NCBI RefSeq assembly: GCF_021365465.1
Contig: NZ_CP089932.1
Location: 1,550,001 to 1,614,000 of the forward strand
Direction: 5' to 3'
DNA: 64,000 bases
Source: Erwinia tracheiphila
GTDB lineage: Bacteria; Pseudomonadota; Gammaproteobacteria; Enterobacterales; Enterobacteriaceae
Shown here: positions 18,366 to 29,401 of the stretch, piece by piece
How the letters are laid out: the number at the start of each line of letters is the position of its first letter
Numbering within the stretch: position 1 is the first letter of the stretch
Position numbers and translations under genes: made by a program
The notes under the pieces: model-generated
Told to the model about the DNA's origin: nothing
The model's input: the letters and a program-made list of their open reading frames with translations, nothing else
The model's database searches: none

Positions 18366-18578
18366 GTGCGCGCTCAACCAAAAGCTTGCGTATCCGGCAG
18401 AATATCGGCGATAAGTCGTCCGGCATTGCCTGGCTTCATCGGTTCGCTGTCGAACATCACCAGACAGAAGCGGCTATGGGCCTTTTGGGGAAGCAGGCAG
18501 CACTGGCAGAGTGGAGTACGATTACCTCGTGCGCGAAAGGCGTTCGGCACGCAGGCGCAGGGCAGGATTTCCGGTCAT
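18366..18578 (-). pseudogene. tapT: remnant of yfiP/tapT (DTW-domain tRNA aminocarboxypropyltransferase)
   Basis: Minus-strand frames give MTGNPALRLRAERLS, then in another frame RGNRTPLCQCCLLPQK, then SRFCLVMFDSEPMKPGN and GRLIADILPDT. This is the first third of E. coli YfiP, with an internal deletion or frameshift around codon 20. The 3' two thirds are gone beyond the IS91 boundary at 18365. YfiP makes acp3U in tRNA. It sits between trxC and (ancestrally) patZ, as in E. coli. Confidence 0.85.
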
Positions 18579-18659
18579 GGAAGTTGGTTTCAGCAAAAAT
18601 ACTATCCTGGCGGAAATACAGGGGCAGCAGTAGTGGCCAGAAGGCATGACCACAGTTAT

Positions 18660-19079
18660 TCAGATATTCTCATCAAGCCATTGGGTAAATGGCCCTTTGG
18701 GCATCGCGCCATTAAGTATATCCACCACCTTACCCTGTTTAAATATCATGATGGTTGGAATGCTGCGAATACGAAAACGGGCGCTCAGTTCAGATTCTGC
18801 TTCTGTATTCACCTTCAAAAAACGAATCTGATGCCCAAGTTCCTGTGCCACATCACTGTAGACAGGTGAAAAGTTAACGCAGGGGCCGCACCAGGGCGCC
18901 CAAAAATCAACCACAACGGGCAGCCCATCCTGTAAATATTTGTCGAAGGTTGCTGTTGTTGCATTGATAACCTCACCGCTGAACAACGTATTGCCACACT
19001 TACCGCAATTGGCACCCTCATTAATACGTTCCTGTGGCAGGCGGTTGGTTGCCTGGCATGAAGCGCAAACGGTATTCAT
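18660..19079 (-). CDS. trxC: thioredoxin 2 TrxC
   Basis: 139 residues (E. coli 139). The N-terminal zinc-binding region has two CxxC pairs (CASC, CGKC), followed by a thioredoxin domain with the active site WCGPC at 63-67. It is a cytoplasmic disulphide reductase, OxyR-regulated in E. coli. Divergent from yfiF as in E. coli. Intact, although the downstream yfiP is broken. Confidence 0.96.
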   Translation of the reverse strand: MNTVCASCQATNRLPQERINEGANCGKCGNTLFSGEVINATTATFDKYLQDGLPVVVDFWAPWCGPCVNFSPVYSDVAQELGHQIRFLKVNTEAESELSARFRIRSIPTIMIFKQGKVVDILNGAMPKGPFTQWLDENI

Positions 19080-19322
19080 AGATACACCTCAGTGATAATT
19101 AAGCGTGAGCGTGACGGTTTACTTGAGATAATTATGAAGGACGTAATTCCGGGAAACAAAGTGATTTACTCAATAAGTATAATAGGCCGTAATTGAAAAT
19201 TTGATACGCTAACTGCCGCTATACGGAATAGTGTTCAGTCGGGGTACTTATTGGAAGTTGATAGCTAAGTGCTGCCACATCAGGTAATCTGCGCGCGTCG
19301 CGCTCAGCCAGGTGGAGGGAAA

Positions 19323-20354
19323 ATGAACGACGAATTTAAAGGTAAAAGCGGTAAAGTCAAAGTGATGTATGTCCGTGGTGAAGACGAGAACAGCAAGGGC
19401 GGTCATAACCCCCGGACTGGTAAAGGTGGTCCTCGTCAGGATGGTACTCGCCGTCCTTCACGCAATACGGACAGTTCACCGTGGGGTGGGCGTGGGCGTG
19501 ACGTTGGCCCCGCAGAATCACCCTGGCGCACAGTTTCACGTGCGTCTTATGATGTCGATAGCTCTCAGCCAGAGCACAGCGGCATTAGCGGTAAAAGTCA
19601 TATCGACCCGCAACAAATTCGTCGTCAGCGCATGGAGGAGACGCGAGTTTATGGTGAAAATGCCTGTCAGGCATTGTTTCAGAGTCGTCCTGATTGCATC
19701 GTCCGTGCATGGTTTGTGCAGAGCGTCACGCCGCGCTTTCGTGAGACGCTAAAATGGATGGCGGCCAACCGTAAGGCTTATCATGTTGTCGAAGAAGATG
19801 AGCTGGCAAAAGCCGCCGGGACTGAACATCACGGTGGCGTTTGTTTTCTGATTAAAAAACGCATGGGTATGCCGGTAAGAGAGTGGCTGGCTGCAGTGGG
19901 CGAAAAGGACTGCGTGCTGGCCCTTGAGGATATCGGTAATCCGCATAACTTGGGCGGCATTATGCGCAGTTGTGCGCATTTTGGCATCAAAGGGCTACTT
20001 GTTGATGATGCTGCCACGCTTGACTCCGGTGCGGCGGTGAGAACCGCCGAAGGCGGCGCGGAACATGTACAGGCCATTAGCGGCGAAGATTTTGCATCCG
20101 GACTCAATGCTTTTCGTAAAGCGGGCTATACCATTGTTACCACCTCCAGCCATAAAGGTGTACCGCTGACGGAGGTTGAATTGCCTGCCAAAATGGTCCT
20201 TGTTCTGGGGCAGGAACGTGATGGTTTGTCAGACAGCACCTGGCAGGAAGGTGAACTCAACGTTTCTATAGGCGGCACCGGGAATGTTGAAAGCCTCAAT
20301 GTTTCTGTCGCCACGGGTATCCTTTTAGCCGAGTGGTGGCGTCAGAATAGCTGA
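19323..20354 (+). CDS. yfiF: SpoU/TrmH-family RNA methyltransferase-like protein YfiF
   Basis: 343 residues (E. coli 345) starting [14 protein letters not shown] after GGAGGGAAA. The N-terminal 100 residues are charged and Gly-rich; then comes a SpoU substrate-binding domain and the knot domain with [23 protein letters not shown] and [16 protein letters not shown]. The target is uncertain. Followed immediately by a strong terminator. Confidence 0.93.
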   Translation: MNDEFKGKSGKVKVMYVRGEDENSKGGHNPRTGKGGPRQDGTRRPSRNTDSSPWGGRGRDVGPAESPWRTVSRASYDVDSSQPEHSGISGKSHIDPQQIRRQRMEETRVYGENACQALFQSRPDCIVRAWFVQSVTPRFRETLKWMAANRKAYHVVEEDELAKAAGTEHHGGVCFLIKKRMGMPVREWLAAVGEKDCVLALEDIGNPHNLGGIMRSCAHFGIKGLLVDDAATLDSGAAVRTAEGGAEHVQAISGEDFASGLNAFRKAGYTIVTTSSHKGVPLTEVELPAKMVLVLGQERDGLSDSTWQEGELNVSIGGTGNVESLNVSVATGILLAEWWRQNS

Positions 20355-20356
20355 TA

Positions 20357-20384
20357 AAAGCGGGCCATCATGGCCCGCTTTTTT
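20357..20384 (+). terminator. terminator of yfiF
   Basis: AAGCGGGCCA-TCA-TGGCCCGCTT followed by TTTT, 3 bases after the stop codon. Confidence 0.9.
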
Positions 20385-20390
20385 GTCTAT

Positions 20391-21030
20391 GGAACCCCCC
20401 AGTCAGGCTGGGGTTCAGTAAAGCTTTCAGCCAGTTATCAAAACCTCGGTTGATTTGTTAAAAAACCTTGCGGTCTGGCAACTGCAAAAGTTTAACAAGA
20501 AATCCAAAGGAGGTGTGAATGGGGGACGAAAAGAGTTTAGCGCACACCCGATGGAACTGTAAATATCACATAGTTTTTGCACCGAAATACCGAAGGCAGG
20601 TGTTCTACGGGGAGAAACGTAGAGCGGTAGTCAGTATTTTAAGGAAGCTGTGCGAGTGGAAAAATGTGAAAATTCTGGAAGCGGAATGCTGTGCATAGCA
20701 TATCCATATGCTTCTGGAGATCCCGCCAAAGATGAGCGTGTCTTATCTGAAGGGAAAAAGCAGCCTGATGCTTTACGAGGAGTCTGGAGATATGAAATTC
20801 AAATACAGGAACAGGGAGTTGTGGTGCAGAGGGTACTACGTCGATACGGTGGGTAAGAACAAGACGAAGATACAGTAATACATAAAGCATCAGCTTGAAG
20901 AGGATAAAATGGGAGAGCAGTTATCAGTCCCATATCCGGGTAGCCCGTTTACAGGCCGTAGTAGAGAAGTCTGATGCAAATGTCAGATCATCTTGTGCCT
21001 GCCGGGCGCGGTTGGTAAGAGAGCTTTATA
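20391..21030 (+). mobile_element. IS200/IS605-type element, decayed
   Basis: The left end carries the subterminal hairpin GAACCCC...GGGGTTC (20392-20416) typical of IS200; the tnpA remnant follows. The right end is not exactly placed: it runs up to the IS256 element at 21040. Confidence 0.75.
20519..20974 (+). pseudogene. tnpA: IS200 transposase TnpA with two nonsense codons
   Basis: The frame from ATG 20519 (after AAAGGAGGT) reads MGDEKSLAHTRWNCKYHIVF and APKYRRQVFYGEKRR, the hallmark of IS200 Y1 transposases, with the HIHML HUH-type motif. A TAG stands just before HIHML where Asp is expected, a second stop (TAA) follows TKIQ, and about four codons are missing after KMSVS. Otherwise in frame to PGSPFTGRS. 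Confidence 0.85.
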
Positions 21031-21039
21031 GGGGCATCA

Positions 21040-22280
21040 GAGACTGTAATTAAAATTGTGTAATTGCCTGTTTTTGATATGTTCACTCCAACAATGGAGA
21101 CAGGCAAATTATGGACGAGAAGAAACTTAAGGCCCTTGCTGCTGAACTGGCCAAAGGCCTCAAAACTGAGGCCGGCCTTAATCAGTTTTCCCGCATGCTC
21201 ACGAAGCTGACCGTTGAAACGGCACGCAATGCAGAACTGACTGACCACCTCGGGCATGAGAAAAATGCCCCTAAAACCGGCACCAATACCCGCAACGGCT
21301 ACTCTTCGAAAACGCTGCTGTGCAACGACGGTGAAATCGGGCTAAACACGCCGCGCGACCGGGAAAATACCTTTGAACCCCTGCTGATTAAGAAGAATCA
21401 GACGCGTATCACGCAGATGGACAGCCAGATTTTATCCTTGTATGCCAAAGGCATGACCACGCGGGAAATCGTCGATACGTTCAAAGAGATGTACGATGCT
21501 GATGTGTCACCGGCCCTGATATCAAAAGTCACGGATGCCGTTAAAGAGCAGGTCGCCGAATGGCGGCGTGATTAACAAAGCGGTGTTCCTGGCGCCGGGC
21601 ATCAATACCGAAGGCCGGAAAGAGCTTCCGGGGATGTGGCTGGCTGAAAATGAAGGTGCAAAGTTCTGGCTGAACGTGCTGACGGAACTTACAAATCGCG
21701 GCCTTCAGGACATCCTGATTGCCTGCGTGGATGGACTGAAGGGCTTCCCGGATGCGATAAACAGCGTCTATCTGCAGACTCACATCCAGCTGTGCATCAT
21801 CCACATGGTGCGTAACCGCCTGAAATACGTGGCGTGGAAGGACTACAAAGCGGTCACAGGCGGGCTGAAAACCGTTTATCAGGCACTAACAGAAGCGGCC
21901 GCACGGATGGCGCTGGATGCGTTCGCCGAAGAATGGGATGACAAATATCCACAAATCAGCAAAAGCTGGCGTGCGCACGGGGAAAACCTCAATACGTTCT
22001 TCGGCTATCCGTCTGACATCCGAAAAGCTATCTACACCACGAATGCCATTGAGTCGCTGAACAGCGTGATCCGTGCCGCCATTAAGAAACGCAAGGTATT
22101 CCCGACGGATGACTCAGTGCGAAAGGTTATTTACCTGGCAATCCAGTCGGCATCGAAAAAATGGAGTATGCCGATCCAGAACTGTCGGCTGGCGATGAGC
22201 CGCTTTATTATTGAGTTCGGTGACCGCCTGAGTGTTCACCTTTGACGTGGTGGCAGTTACACAGAATTATTTACAGGGTC
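21040..22280 (+). mobile_element. IS256-family element, decayed
   Basis: Ends GAGACTGTAATTAAAATTGTG and, inverted, ACAGAATTATTTACAGGGTC. Similar ends flank the shorter derivative at 42113. The octamers outside (GGGCATCA and GTAATTCT) do not match. Confidence 0.8.
21111..22245 (+). pseudogene. IS256-family mutator-type transposase, internal deletion
   Basis: The first 150 codons (MDEKKLKALAAELAKGLKTE ... VTDAVKEQVAEW) and the last 230 (VINKAVFLAPGINTEGRKEL ... GDRLSVHL) are clean, but about 80 bases between them, including the segment with the first catalytic Asp (normally near VYLDCIVV), are missing and the frame shifts. Inactive. Confidence 0.85.
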
Positions 22281-22305
22281 GTAATTCTTGAGGAAACCGT
22301 GCACG

Positions 22306-22325
22306 AAACCCTTTTAAAGGGTTTT
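22306..22325. terminator. short hairpin AAACCCTTTTAAAGGGTTTT
   Basis: Self-complementary 20-mer followed by GACTT, in the 59-base gap between the IS256 and IS481 remnants. Possibly the terminator of a lost gene. Confidence 0.35.
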
Positions 22326-22339
22326 GACTTCGCCTCCTG

Positions 22340-23519
22340 TGTACTAGCTCAGACCTGATCTGACAGTTACCGGTTATTTATACAGGTGTCTGTCGGATTA
22401 CATCCGGTTCAGATTCTTTTCTGCACAAACACGTTTTCCATCAGGTAACGTGGCCACTGGCGTTCGCCCGCCGCACATTTTCCCCTGATGAGCCCGCTCA
22501 TTATTGTCATGCCACAACCCGTTGTCCGGATCCGTTTGCAGGCTCTCCCGCTCCCCATATGACTTCTTGCGGAACGTGACCTGATAAAAATCCTGCAAAA
22601 TCGTTTTATGGAAGCACTCACCGATGCCGTTGGTCTGTGGGGACATCGCCTTCGTTTTCGTATGGGCGATATCGTTGATGGCCAGATAAAGCTGGTAATC
22701 ATGCTGCTCCACCTTACCACAGTACTCCGTTCCCCTGTCGGTCAGTCTTCTCAGCACCGGCAGGCCCTGAGCCTCACAGAACGGCCGTCGGCGGCGGTGT
22801 TCGGCGTTTTACTCGTATACCGCTTGCAGTGCGCCACTTTCGGGTATGTATCCACGAACGTCTGCGGGCAGATACGGCCCCCCTTTCAGATTGCCAGCAC
22901 AGAAGGTGTCCTGCGACCCGGGATAGCCCGGGTGAGCGGTCTCGATTTCACCGCTGGCCTCATCATCATGCGCCTTTTTCTCCAGCGCGGCGATTGGGGC
23001 ACCGGTAAGCACTATACCTTCTCTGGCGAGCTTTTCCTCAGGCGCCTTCAGGCGTTTACGGAAGCTCTCCAGGTCGTGTCGCTGCCAGATGGCGCGCACG
23101 CCGCTGCCGGAGGTAAACACGCCTTTTTTACGCAGCTCATCACTGGTCCGGTGCTGCCCGGGGGCCGGGAACTCAACGGTATATTCAACAACCGCGCGTT
23201 CAGTGGCTTCGTCGGCGCGGTTCGTCAGGTTGGGACCCCGACGGTTCTGGTTAACCAGCGCGTCAATGCCGCCTTCAGCAGCCAGTTCCTGATAACGGTA
23301 GAAGGTGTCGCGTGACACGCCCGTGCTCTTGCAGGCTGTTGAGACGTTACCGGGTTATTCGGCGAGATTGAGCAGGCCGGCTTTGTGTTTGATGATGGGA
23401 TTGTGAGTATGGAGCATGAGGGTGACCTCGCGTTTTGTTTAAGGATTCGACACCCATATCAGAACCGGTAACCCCCAACCTTGCAAGGTCCGGTGTCAGA
23501 TCACGTCGCGACGAATACA
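22340..23519 (-). mobile_element. IS481-family element, diverged and decayed copy
   Basis: Ends TGTACTAGCTCAGACCTGATCTGACA and, at the other side, GTCGCGACGAATACA match the two full IS481 copies in the window. About 1180 bp, visibly more diverged than those two. It begins 2 bases after the emrB stop codon. Confidence 0.85.
22398..23318 (-). pseudogene. IS481 transposase, frameshifted
   Basis: The N-terminal part (MSRDTFYRYQELAAEGGIDA onward) and the C-terminal part (LTDRGTEYCG, NGIGECFHKT) lie in different frames, with the middle DDE strand garbled near 22760-22850. The segment before MSRDTF also carries a stop. Confidence 0.85.
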
Positions 23520-23521
23520 GT

Positions 23522-23788
23522 TTAGTGCACCCCGGTGCCATCGCTTCCTGAAACGAAAGGTGATCGTGCAAGCCATATCAGTACCAGCAAAACCCCCGCT
23601 GAAGCCCAAAAAATTTCGTTTGCGGAAATAATCATGTCCTGTCCGGTTATCTGTTGAGCAATCCACGACGAAGCCTGGTTTTGTGTCATCCCCAGCTGCT
23701 CCAGTTTGTTATACATTTGCGAGCCGACTTGAACACTGCGACGTGAAATGAAGCTGTCGATTGGGCTGAGTACTTCAGTTCGCTGCAA
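23522..23788 (-). pseudogene. emrB: emrA-emrB deletion fusion (EmrB C-terminus)
   Basis: The first 24 codons read LQRTEVLSPIDSFISRRSVQ, matching the middle of EmrA (LERTRIISPMTGYVSRRAVQ in E. coli). They pass directly into MYNKLEQLGMTQNQASSWI and the final EmrB membrane helix region (IISANEIFWASAGVLLVL), ending GVH. A deletion has therefore removed the second half of emrA and about 85 percent of emrB. No efflux pump can be made. Confidence 0.88.
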
Positions 23789-23838
23789 GGCCAGCCATCA
23801 CGACGTTCAGTCGCGCTTTGCGTTACGGCAGGCTGATT

Positions 23839-24411
23839 CTACAGCATGGTGTTCAGTACCATAGCCTGGTTGGCATTGTTCTGCTGCTTTGCAACTTCAG
23901 GCTGTGCTTTCGCTGTTGCCACCGCATCTCTGGCATGTTGAAGATCCTCGCGACCAGTCAAATTAGGGGCACCTAAAGGTTCCTGACGTTTCAGATCGGC
24001 TTCGGCCTGAGTCAGTGCGTTTTTTTGCAATTTAATGTTTGCCTGATACTGCCTACTGTTGATAAGCAATTGATGGGTCTGACGGAAGCTGGTTGCCAGC
24101 GCAGTTTGCGCTTTTTCGAAAGCCTGTTCAGCACCCGTTTTATCCAGGGTCACCAGCACATCACCCTTTTTGACAAAGTCAGTATTATCGAACCAGACTG
24201 TGTTCACGTTCCCGGAAACTTGGGCCATGACCTGCGTCTGATTGCCTGCAACATAAGCATCGTCCGTTTCCTGATGATGGCGAAGGACAAGAAACCAGTA
24301 GATGAGCCTGTCGGCCACAATCAAAAGGAACAGTACAGCCAACAAAATTAACGCACTTTTACGCCTTTTCTTTTTTATGCTGGCTTGCTGAACTGGCTCC
24401 CCATTTACCAT
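23839..24411 (-). pseudogene. emrA: EmrA membrane fusion protein, truncated
   Basis: 190 codons starting MVNGEPVQQASIKKKRRKS, with an N-terminal membrane anchor, YWFLVLRHHQETDDAYVAGN and the first half of the hairpin (QQNNANQAMVLNTML). A TAG then replaces a sense codon and a frameshift leads into the fusion with emrB remains. Full-length EmrA has about 390 residues. The ATG gives the best N-terminal fit. Confidence 0.85.
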
Positions 24412-24553
24412 GCTAATCAGGCTGGCTGACAACGCGCTGTATGGGTTAAAAATGCCAGCGGAGTCGAGTCGCTGGCATCGATTAAGAAATTGCGGCCTAA
24501 AATAACGATTAAGAACGAATGGGGTGTTACTTAATATGCTATTGATGAGGACA

Positions 24554-25084
24554 TTAACGAGAAAGTGCCGCGACGACTTCTTCTTCATCCATTTGATCAA
24601 GGCGTGTCAGTAGCTTACGCGTGATGCCCTCCAACTGGGCTTTTTCTGACGCGCTCAGGCAGGACCACAGCAATTGCAGGCATTTGTGTTGAGGTGGCAG
24701 CATATGATGCAGGAATTCGTTGCCTTTTTCAGTCAGGTGAAGGTAAAGACAACGGCGGTCACTGTCACTCTCCCGGCGTTCAATCCAGCCATGTTTTTCC
24801 AACTCATCTGCAATACGCGTGGCATTCGTGCGGGATGAACCCAAAGCAGAGCTGAGTTCAGAAGGCTGAATACTGTTATTTTCCTGGGCATCAAGAGTAA
24901 GCAATGCCATAAACAATGTCTCGTTAATCCCCTGGGCCTTGAGCATTTTATTGCGATTTTCCAGCAGCTTACTCTGCATGTGCATGCACAGGCGCGTCAG
25001 TATTATTTCCTGTAAAGGGAAATCTTCATGACGGTTAGCGCGGAAATTCAGCATTTGTTCAATGGGGGCGAACGAACTTTCCAT
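24554..25084 (-). CDS. emrR: MarR-family repressor EmrR (MprA)
   Basis: 176 residues starting [21 protein letters not shown], as in E. coli; in-frame upstream codons to 25183 are not supported. The winged helix contains [40 protein letters not shown], where long stretches equal E. coli EmrR. It represses emrRAB and responds to uncouplers and aromatic drugs. The gene is intact although its target genes are destroyed, so it is either recently orphaned or serves other promoters. Confidence 0.93.
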   Translation of the reverse strand: MESSFAPIEQMLNFRANRHEDFPLQEIILTRLCMHMQSKLLENRNKMLKAQGINETLFMALLTLDAQENNSIQPSELSSALGSSRTNATRIADELEKHGWIERRESDSDRRCLYLHLTEKGNEFLHHMLPPQHKCLQLLWSCLSASEKAQLEGITRKLLTRLDQMDEEEVVAALSR

Positions 25085-25907
25085 CTGGGTGGACCTCATT
25101 AGTTGCAACTGGTATGGTGGCGATGGCCGTGAACGCGGTGTACTCCTGCCTGCGGGAGATAATTTAACAACCGTGTTCTCCATCTGTAATTTCAGGTCAC
25201 TCCATAACCCAGGATGCTGAGTAACGCATTCAGGCGCTACGTTGCAGAGATTATCTAAGCGATAACATGTTAAGCCTTAACTCTACAGGACAGGTTCAAA
25301 TGCTCGGGTTGCTGAAAGCACACTGAATAAATTTCAGTGACAGGTACTCATCGCATCCGTACTAACAAACCCATCTCCTCGGACGGGCCGGAATAACTGG
25401 CAGGCGGCCATCAGGCAAAAAACCTTCTGGCAGTCCGCCTGCCAGGTAACAGGACATTGGACTCAGTCGGCTAAGATGGTCATAGCTGCCGAATGCGGCC
25501 TGCTGCATCTCTTAATAGTTTCAACGGAAAAAATAACCGACTTGAATAACTACGGCGCTAACCATACCAGAGAGTGTAAACGCTTAACAAGGCGATGGAC
25601 CTGAAATTTACGCATTTTTTATCTATAATCTCAGAACATGCCGGACAAAAGCGCTAGGTGTGCCTCTGTTCTTACAGATAAATTGTAATTATCAAATTCA
25701 TTCTTGTTTCAGTTGGCATCCGGTATTGAGCCAGGGGAAAGAAGTGGTGCGTACTGAAGGTGTTTTCAGTTCTGGGGGCATACCAGCAGTGAAAAGACCT
25801 GTTGCCATTGGGTGCCTGGCAACCGGTGCAGTGAGGACATTAATCAGATCAACGTTGTACCAGCAGGCCGTCAATCTGTCTGGCAGTGGTAGCAGAATTG
25901 CAACCGA
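25085..25907. other. gene-free stretch between emrR and proX
   Basis: In E. coli this interval carries ygaZ-ygaH and related genes on this strand. No frame here shows recognisable AzlC/AzlD sequence; the open frames are short and low in coding character. It includes an 11-bp inverted repeat (separate entry). Probably decayed DNA plus the emr promoter. Confidence 0.45.
25397..25445. repeat. 11-bp inverted repeat (long hairpin)
   Basis: CTGGCAGGCGG at 25397-25407 and CCGCCTGCCAG at 25435-25445 are perfect inverted copies around a 27-base spacer. There is no T run. It could be a miniature element or an RNA structure; function unknown. Confidence 0.45.
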
Positions 25908-26903
25908 TTATTTTGCGGCAGCCTGAGCATCATGGACCCAACTGTCAAATTGCGCCTGGTGTGCTTTAATCCAACCGTCCACATGCGCATGAATATCTGC
26001 CTCACTGGACTGGCCCTGATGCATTCGCGAGTTTTGAGCATTGATATCCGCGACAGGCAGTTTCATCTCGGCAAACAGTTTTGCGGCTGCCGGATTTTTC
26101 TCTGCCCATGCCCGGTTCGCTACGATATGCATCATATTCACCGGGAAGCCATAGTTTGCCCCGTTCGGCAAAGTGGTATCGATAGCCTTCTGCGCGCCGG
26201 GCATAGAAGAAAACGGCACCTGTAACCAGACGACATCCCGTCCCGGCACCAGCACATCGCTCACCCAGTAGGGTGTCCATGTATAGTAGAGAATGGGCTT
26301 ACCTTGTCTGAAACGGGTGAGAGTATCGGCGATAAGTGCTGAATAATTACCCTGATTATGTTCAACCGTGTTGCTCAAACCATACGCCTTGAGCTGATGG
26401 TTGATCACCGCTTCACAGCCCCAGCCTGGCGTACAGCCTGTCAGATCGGCTTTACCATCGCCATTACTGTCAAATAACTTTGCCAGCTCAGGATCTTTTA
26501 GCTGATTGATAGTGCGAATGTGATGCTTTTTAGCCGTCTTTTTATCAATCAGATAGCCCTGAACCGCACCAGAGACATAGGTACCCTGACGATAGAATTT
26601 GCTGTCACCGCCTGCAGCTTTATACATGTCATCATGCAAGGGCTGCCAGTTGGTAGCCATAAAGGTGCCATCTCCTGAGGCAATAGACGTGTAAGCAACG
26701 TTATAGTCGACCTCATCGGGTGCTTCGACGGTGTATCCCAGTTTTTCAAGTGCGCGGCTCACCAGCAGTGTCTGGAAGGTTTCTTCCGAGATAGTGCTCT
26801 GTAAGGGCTTAACGGTAATCCCTTTACCGGGAAGGTCGATGGCGGAAACATAAGTGCTGACCAGCGTGGTCAAAGCGGCGGCTAACAATGCTGTCTTACG
26901 CAT
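25908..26903 (-). CDS. proX: glycine betaine/proline betaine-binding protein ProX
   Basis: 331 residues with signal peptide [21 protein letters not shown]. OpuAC-type binding protein: [14 protein letters not shown] and [16 protein letters not shown], and tryptophans of the aromatic betaine box are present ([10 protein letters not shown]). It delivers osmoprotectants to ProVW in the periplasm. Last gene of the proU operon, 69 bases after proW. Intact. Confidence 0.95.
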   Translation of the reverse strand: MRKTALLAAALTTLVSTYVSAIDLPGKGITVKPLQSTISEETFQTLLVSRALEKLGYTVEAPDEVDYNVAYTSIASGDGTFMATNWQPLHDDMYKAAGGDSKFYRQGTYVSGAVQGYLIDKKTAKKHHIRTINQLKDPELAKLFDSNGDGKADLTGCTPGWGCEAVINHQLKAYGLSNTVEHNQGNYSALIADTLTRFRQGKPILYYTWTPYWVSDVLVPGRDVVWLQVPFSSMPGAQKAIDTTLPNGANYGFPVNMMHIVANRAWAEKNPAAAKLFAEMKLPVADINAQNSRMHQGQSSEADIHAHVDGWIKAHQAQFDSWVHDAQAAAK

Positions 26904-26972
26904 AGCGAATCCTTATGATTTTGTATTTGACTCAGGTGCAGGCAGGGCTTAGAGCCACCGCCTGAAGTACGA

Positions 26973-28136
26973 CTATTTAATAAACGGGCGAGTTAGCAGG
27001 CCCAGTGGCCCGTTGGCATACCAGCGACGAGCGTGTCGACTGCGCCTGTCACGGCCAACGGATTGAGTAAGGCGATCAAGAATGATTGCCAGAATAACAA
27101 TGCCAACGCCCCCCACGCTTGCCAGCCCCATATCGAGACGGCCAATACCACGCAGTACCATCTGGCCAAGTCCCCCTACGGCGATCATCGAAGCGATAAC
27201 CACCATTGAGAGCGCCAGCATCAGCGTCTGGTTAACTCCAGCCATAATCGTCGGCATGGCCAGGGGAAGCTGCACTTTGAACAGCATCTGACGTGGGCTG
27301 GCACCAAAAGACGCTGCCGCTTCTGTCAGATCGGCCGGTACCTGCTTAATACCCAATATGGTGAGGCGTACTACAGGCGGGAGTGCAAAAATAATTGTTA
27401 CCACGACCCCTGGCACGTTTCCTATGCCAAAAAGCATCACAATCGGTACAAGATAAACAAACGCGGGCGTAGTCTGCATGGCATCCAGCAGCGGACGGAT
27501 AATACGTGCCGCTTTCTCGCTGCGCGACAGCCAAATCCCCAGCGGCAGCCCGATGAGAACACAAAACAGCAGCGCGGTCAGCACCAGTGCCAGCGTCACC
27601 ATCGCTTGCGACCAGGCTCCGATTGCGCCAATAACGATCAGCGAAACCAGCGTGGTGATGCCCATACCCAGCCCGGACATTTGCCAGGCTATCAGCGCAA
27701 ACAGAACGATGGCAACTGGCGCAGGCATGCCCTGTAACAGTTGCTGAAAGGTGCTGAGGATGTAATCCACCGGCACGCGTATCCCTTGAAAAACCGGGCG
27801 GAAATGCGTAACGATCCAGTCGATGCCGCTGGTCACCCAGCTGTCGAGAGGGATGAGGGTTTTATGAAATGGATCGAGCATACTAAAATGTTCGGCCTGG
27901 GGGACTGGTGCGCTGTTCAGCCAGTCACTGCTACCGACCGCTGCTTCATGTCCACTCGGGGGGGATGGCGCATCCCAGGCATTGCCAGCATTTTGCGGGG
28001 CAGCATGTGTCTGAGCAGAGGACGTGGACCAGGGATCGCCGCCTGCTGTGGATTGGCTGGCATGGCCCGTTGCTGAAGCGGAAGGTGTTGACTGCGTAGA
28101 AGCGGCTGCCCATGGATCGGTTGTTTGTTCACTCAT
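26973..28136 (-). CDS. proW: glycine betaine ABC transporter permease ProW
   Basis: 387 residues, somewhat longer than E. coli (354) because of a Gln/Ser/Ala-rich N-terminal extension (residues 1-60). The typical hydrophobic helices follow, and the coupling EAA loop [19 protein letters not shown] lies near residue 270. Inner membrane. It overlaps the 3' end of proV by 8 bases. Confidence 0.94.
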   Translation of the reverse strand: MSEQTTDPWAAASTQSTPSASATGHASQSTAGGDPWSTSSAQTHAAPQNAGNAWDAPSPPSGHEAAVGSSDWLNSAPVPQAEHFSMLDPFHKTLIPLDSWVTSGIDWIVTHFRPVFQGIRVPVDYILSTFQQLLQGMPAPVAIVLFALIAWQMSGLGMGITTLVSLIVIGAIGAWSQAMVTLALVLTALLFCVLIGLPLGIWLSRSEKAARIIRPLLDAMQTTPAFVYLVPIVMLFGIGNVPGVVVTIIFALPPVVRLTILGIKQVPADLTEAAASFGASPRQMLFKVQLPLAMPTIMAGVNQTLMLALSMVVIASMIAVGGLGQMVLRGIGRLDMGLASVGGVGIVILAIILDRLTQSVGRDRRSRHARRWYANGPLGLLTRPFIK

Positions 28137-29328
28137 TGTTTGCTACCTCACGGTCTAATGCCTGTAATAGCGTCCCTTTAGAAATGACCCCAATATACTG
28201 GTGGCCTTCACCCACCACCGGCACGGCACAAGGTGCCTGAGCGACATGTGACAACAAATCATTCAACGAGGTATCATCGGACACGGCGAGGGGTGCCGAC
28301 AGGAGTGCTCCCTCAAGTCCTGTCCCTGCAGCCAGCGCTGCCTTAAGAGAGTCGGTGGACACCACGCCAACAAATTGTTGCTTTTCGAGGAGGTAGCCAT
28401 ATTCACGATCACTGTCCTGCAGAAGTTTAAGCGCAGAACGAGGACCAAAACCTGGTGTTTTACGCAGTAATGAACCGGCTCCCCGACGTGCAATATCTTT
28501 CGCGCTGAAGACGTGGCTGATATCTACTCCACGAAAGAAAGTACGTACATAATCATTGGCTGGATTGTTCAGAATTTCATCTGGCGAACCGACCTGAATA
28601 ACTTCTCCGCCCTGCATAATGGCTATTCTGTCGCCAATACGCATGGCTTCATCCAGATCGTGGGAAATAAATACAATGGTTCGCTGATGGCTGGATTGTA
28701 ATTTGAGCAACTCATCCTGCATTTCGGTACGAATTAAAGGATCGAGCGCTGAGAAAGCCTCATCCATTAATAATATATCCGGGTCGATTGCCAATGCCCT
28801 TGCTAATCCAACACGCTGGCGCATTCCACCTGACAATTCATCCGGGTATGCATGGGCATAATTCTCAAGCCCAACCTGACGTAATGCCTCCAGAGCTTTA
28901 TCCTGACGCCCCTGAAGGGGAATACCGGCTAATTCCATTCCAAAGGCGGTATTATTTAACACCGTCATATGCGGCATTAAAGCAAATGACTGGAATACCA
29001 TGCTGATTTTATTTCTGCGCACCTGACGAAGTTCAGCGTCAGATATTTTGGCAATATCAACACCATCAATAATGACCTGACCGCGTGTAGGCTCTATCAG
29101 ACGATTGAGAAGGCGAACCATAGTGGATTTTCCTGAACCGGATAATCCCATGATCACAAATATCTCGCCTTCTTCAATGGCCAGACTGGCATTTTTAACA
29201 CCAAGCGAAAGACCGGTTTTCTCCAGTAACGCTTCTTTGCTTACTCCTTTTTCAATGTGCCTGCATGCACGTTCGGGATTGTCTCCAAAAATTTTATAAA
29301 GATTTTTAACTTCAAGTTTTACAGCCAT
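28129..29328 (-). CDS. proV: glycine betaine ABC transporter ATPase ProV
   Basis: 399 residues (E. coli 400). Walker [10 protein letters not shown] (about 60), signature [16 protein letters not shown] (about 160) and Walker [14 protein letters not shown]-terminal tandem CBS region (about 280-395) thought to sense ionic strength. First gene of proU, starting [18 protein letters not shown]. Intact. Confidence 0.96.
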   Translation of the reverse strand: MAVKLEVKNLYKIFGDNPERACRHIEKGVSKEALLEKTGLSLGVKNASLAIEEGEIFVIMGLSGSGKSTMVRLLNRLIEPTRGQVIIDGVDIAKISDAELRQVRRNKISMVFQSFALMPHMTVLNNTAFGMELAGIPLQGRQDKALEALRQVGLENYAHAYPDELSGGMRQRVGLARALAIDPDILLMDEAFSALDPLIRTEMQDELLKLQSSHQRTIVFISHDLDEAMRIGDRIAIMQGGEVIQVGSPDEILNNPANDYVRTFFRGVDISHVFSAKDIARRGAGSLLRKTPGFGPRSALKLLQDSDREYGYLLEKQQFVGVVSTDSLKAALAAGTGLEGALLSAPLAVSDDTSLNDLLSHVAQAPCAVPVVGEGHQYIGVISKGTLLQALDREVANNE

Positions 29329-29401
29329 GTGATGGTTATATTCCTGGTTATTGGTTGGTTTTTTTATTTCGCTTGCGTCCTGATTTATATTAGCGTCCTA
29401 T

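Noticed and set aside
20391..20416. Hairpin after yfiF read as a second terminator
   Set aside because: It is better explained as the left-end hairpin of the IS200 element; the real yfiF terminator lies just before it.
25660..25926. 88-codon plus-strand frame upstream of proX
   Set aside because: Overlaps the proX 3' end, no ribosome-binding site, and no family resemblance.
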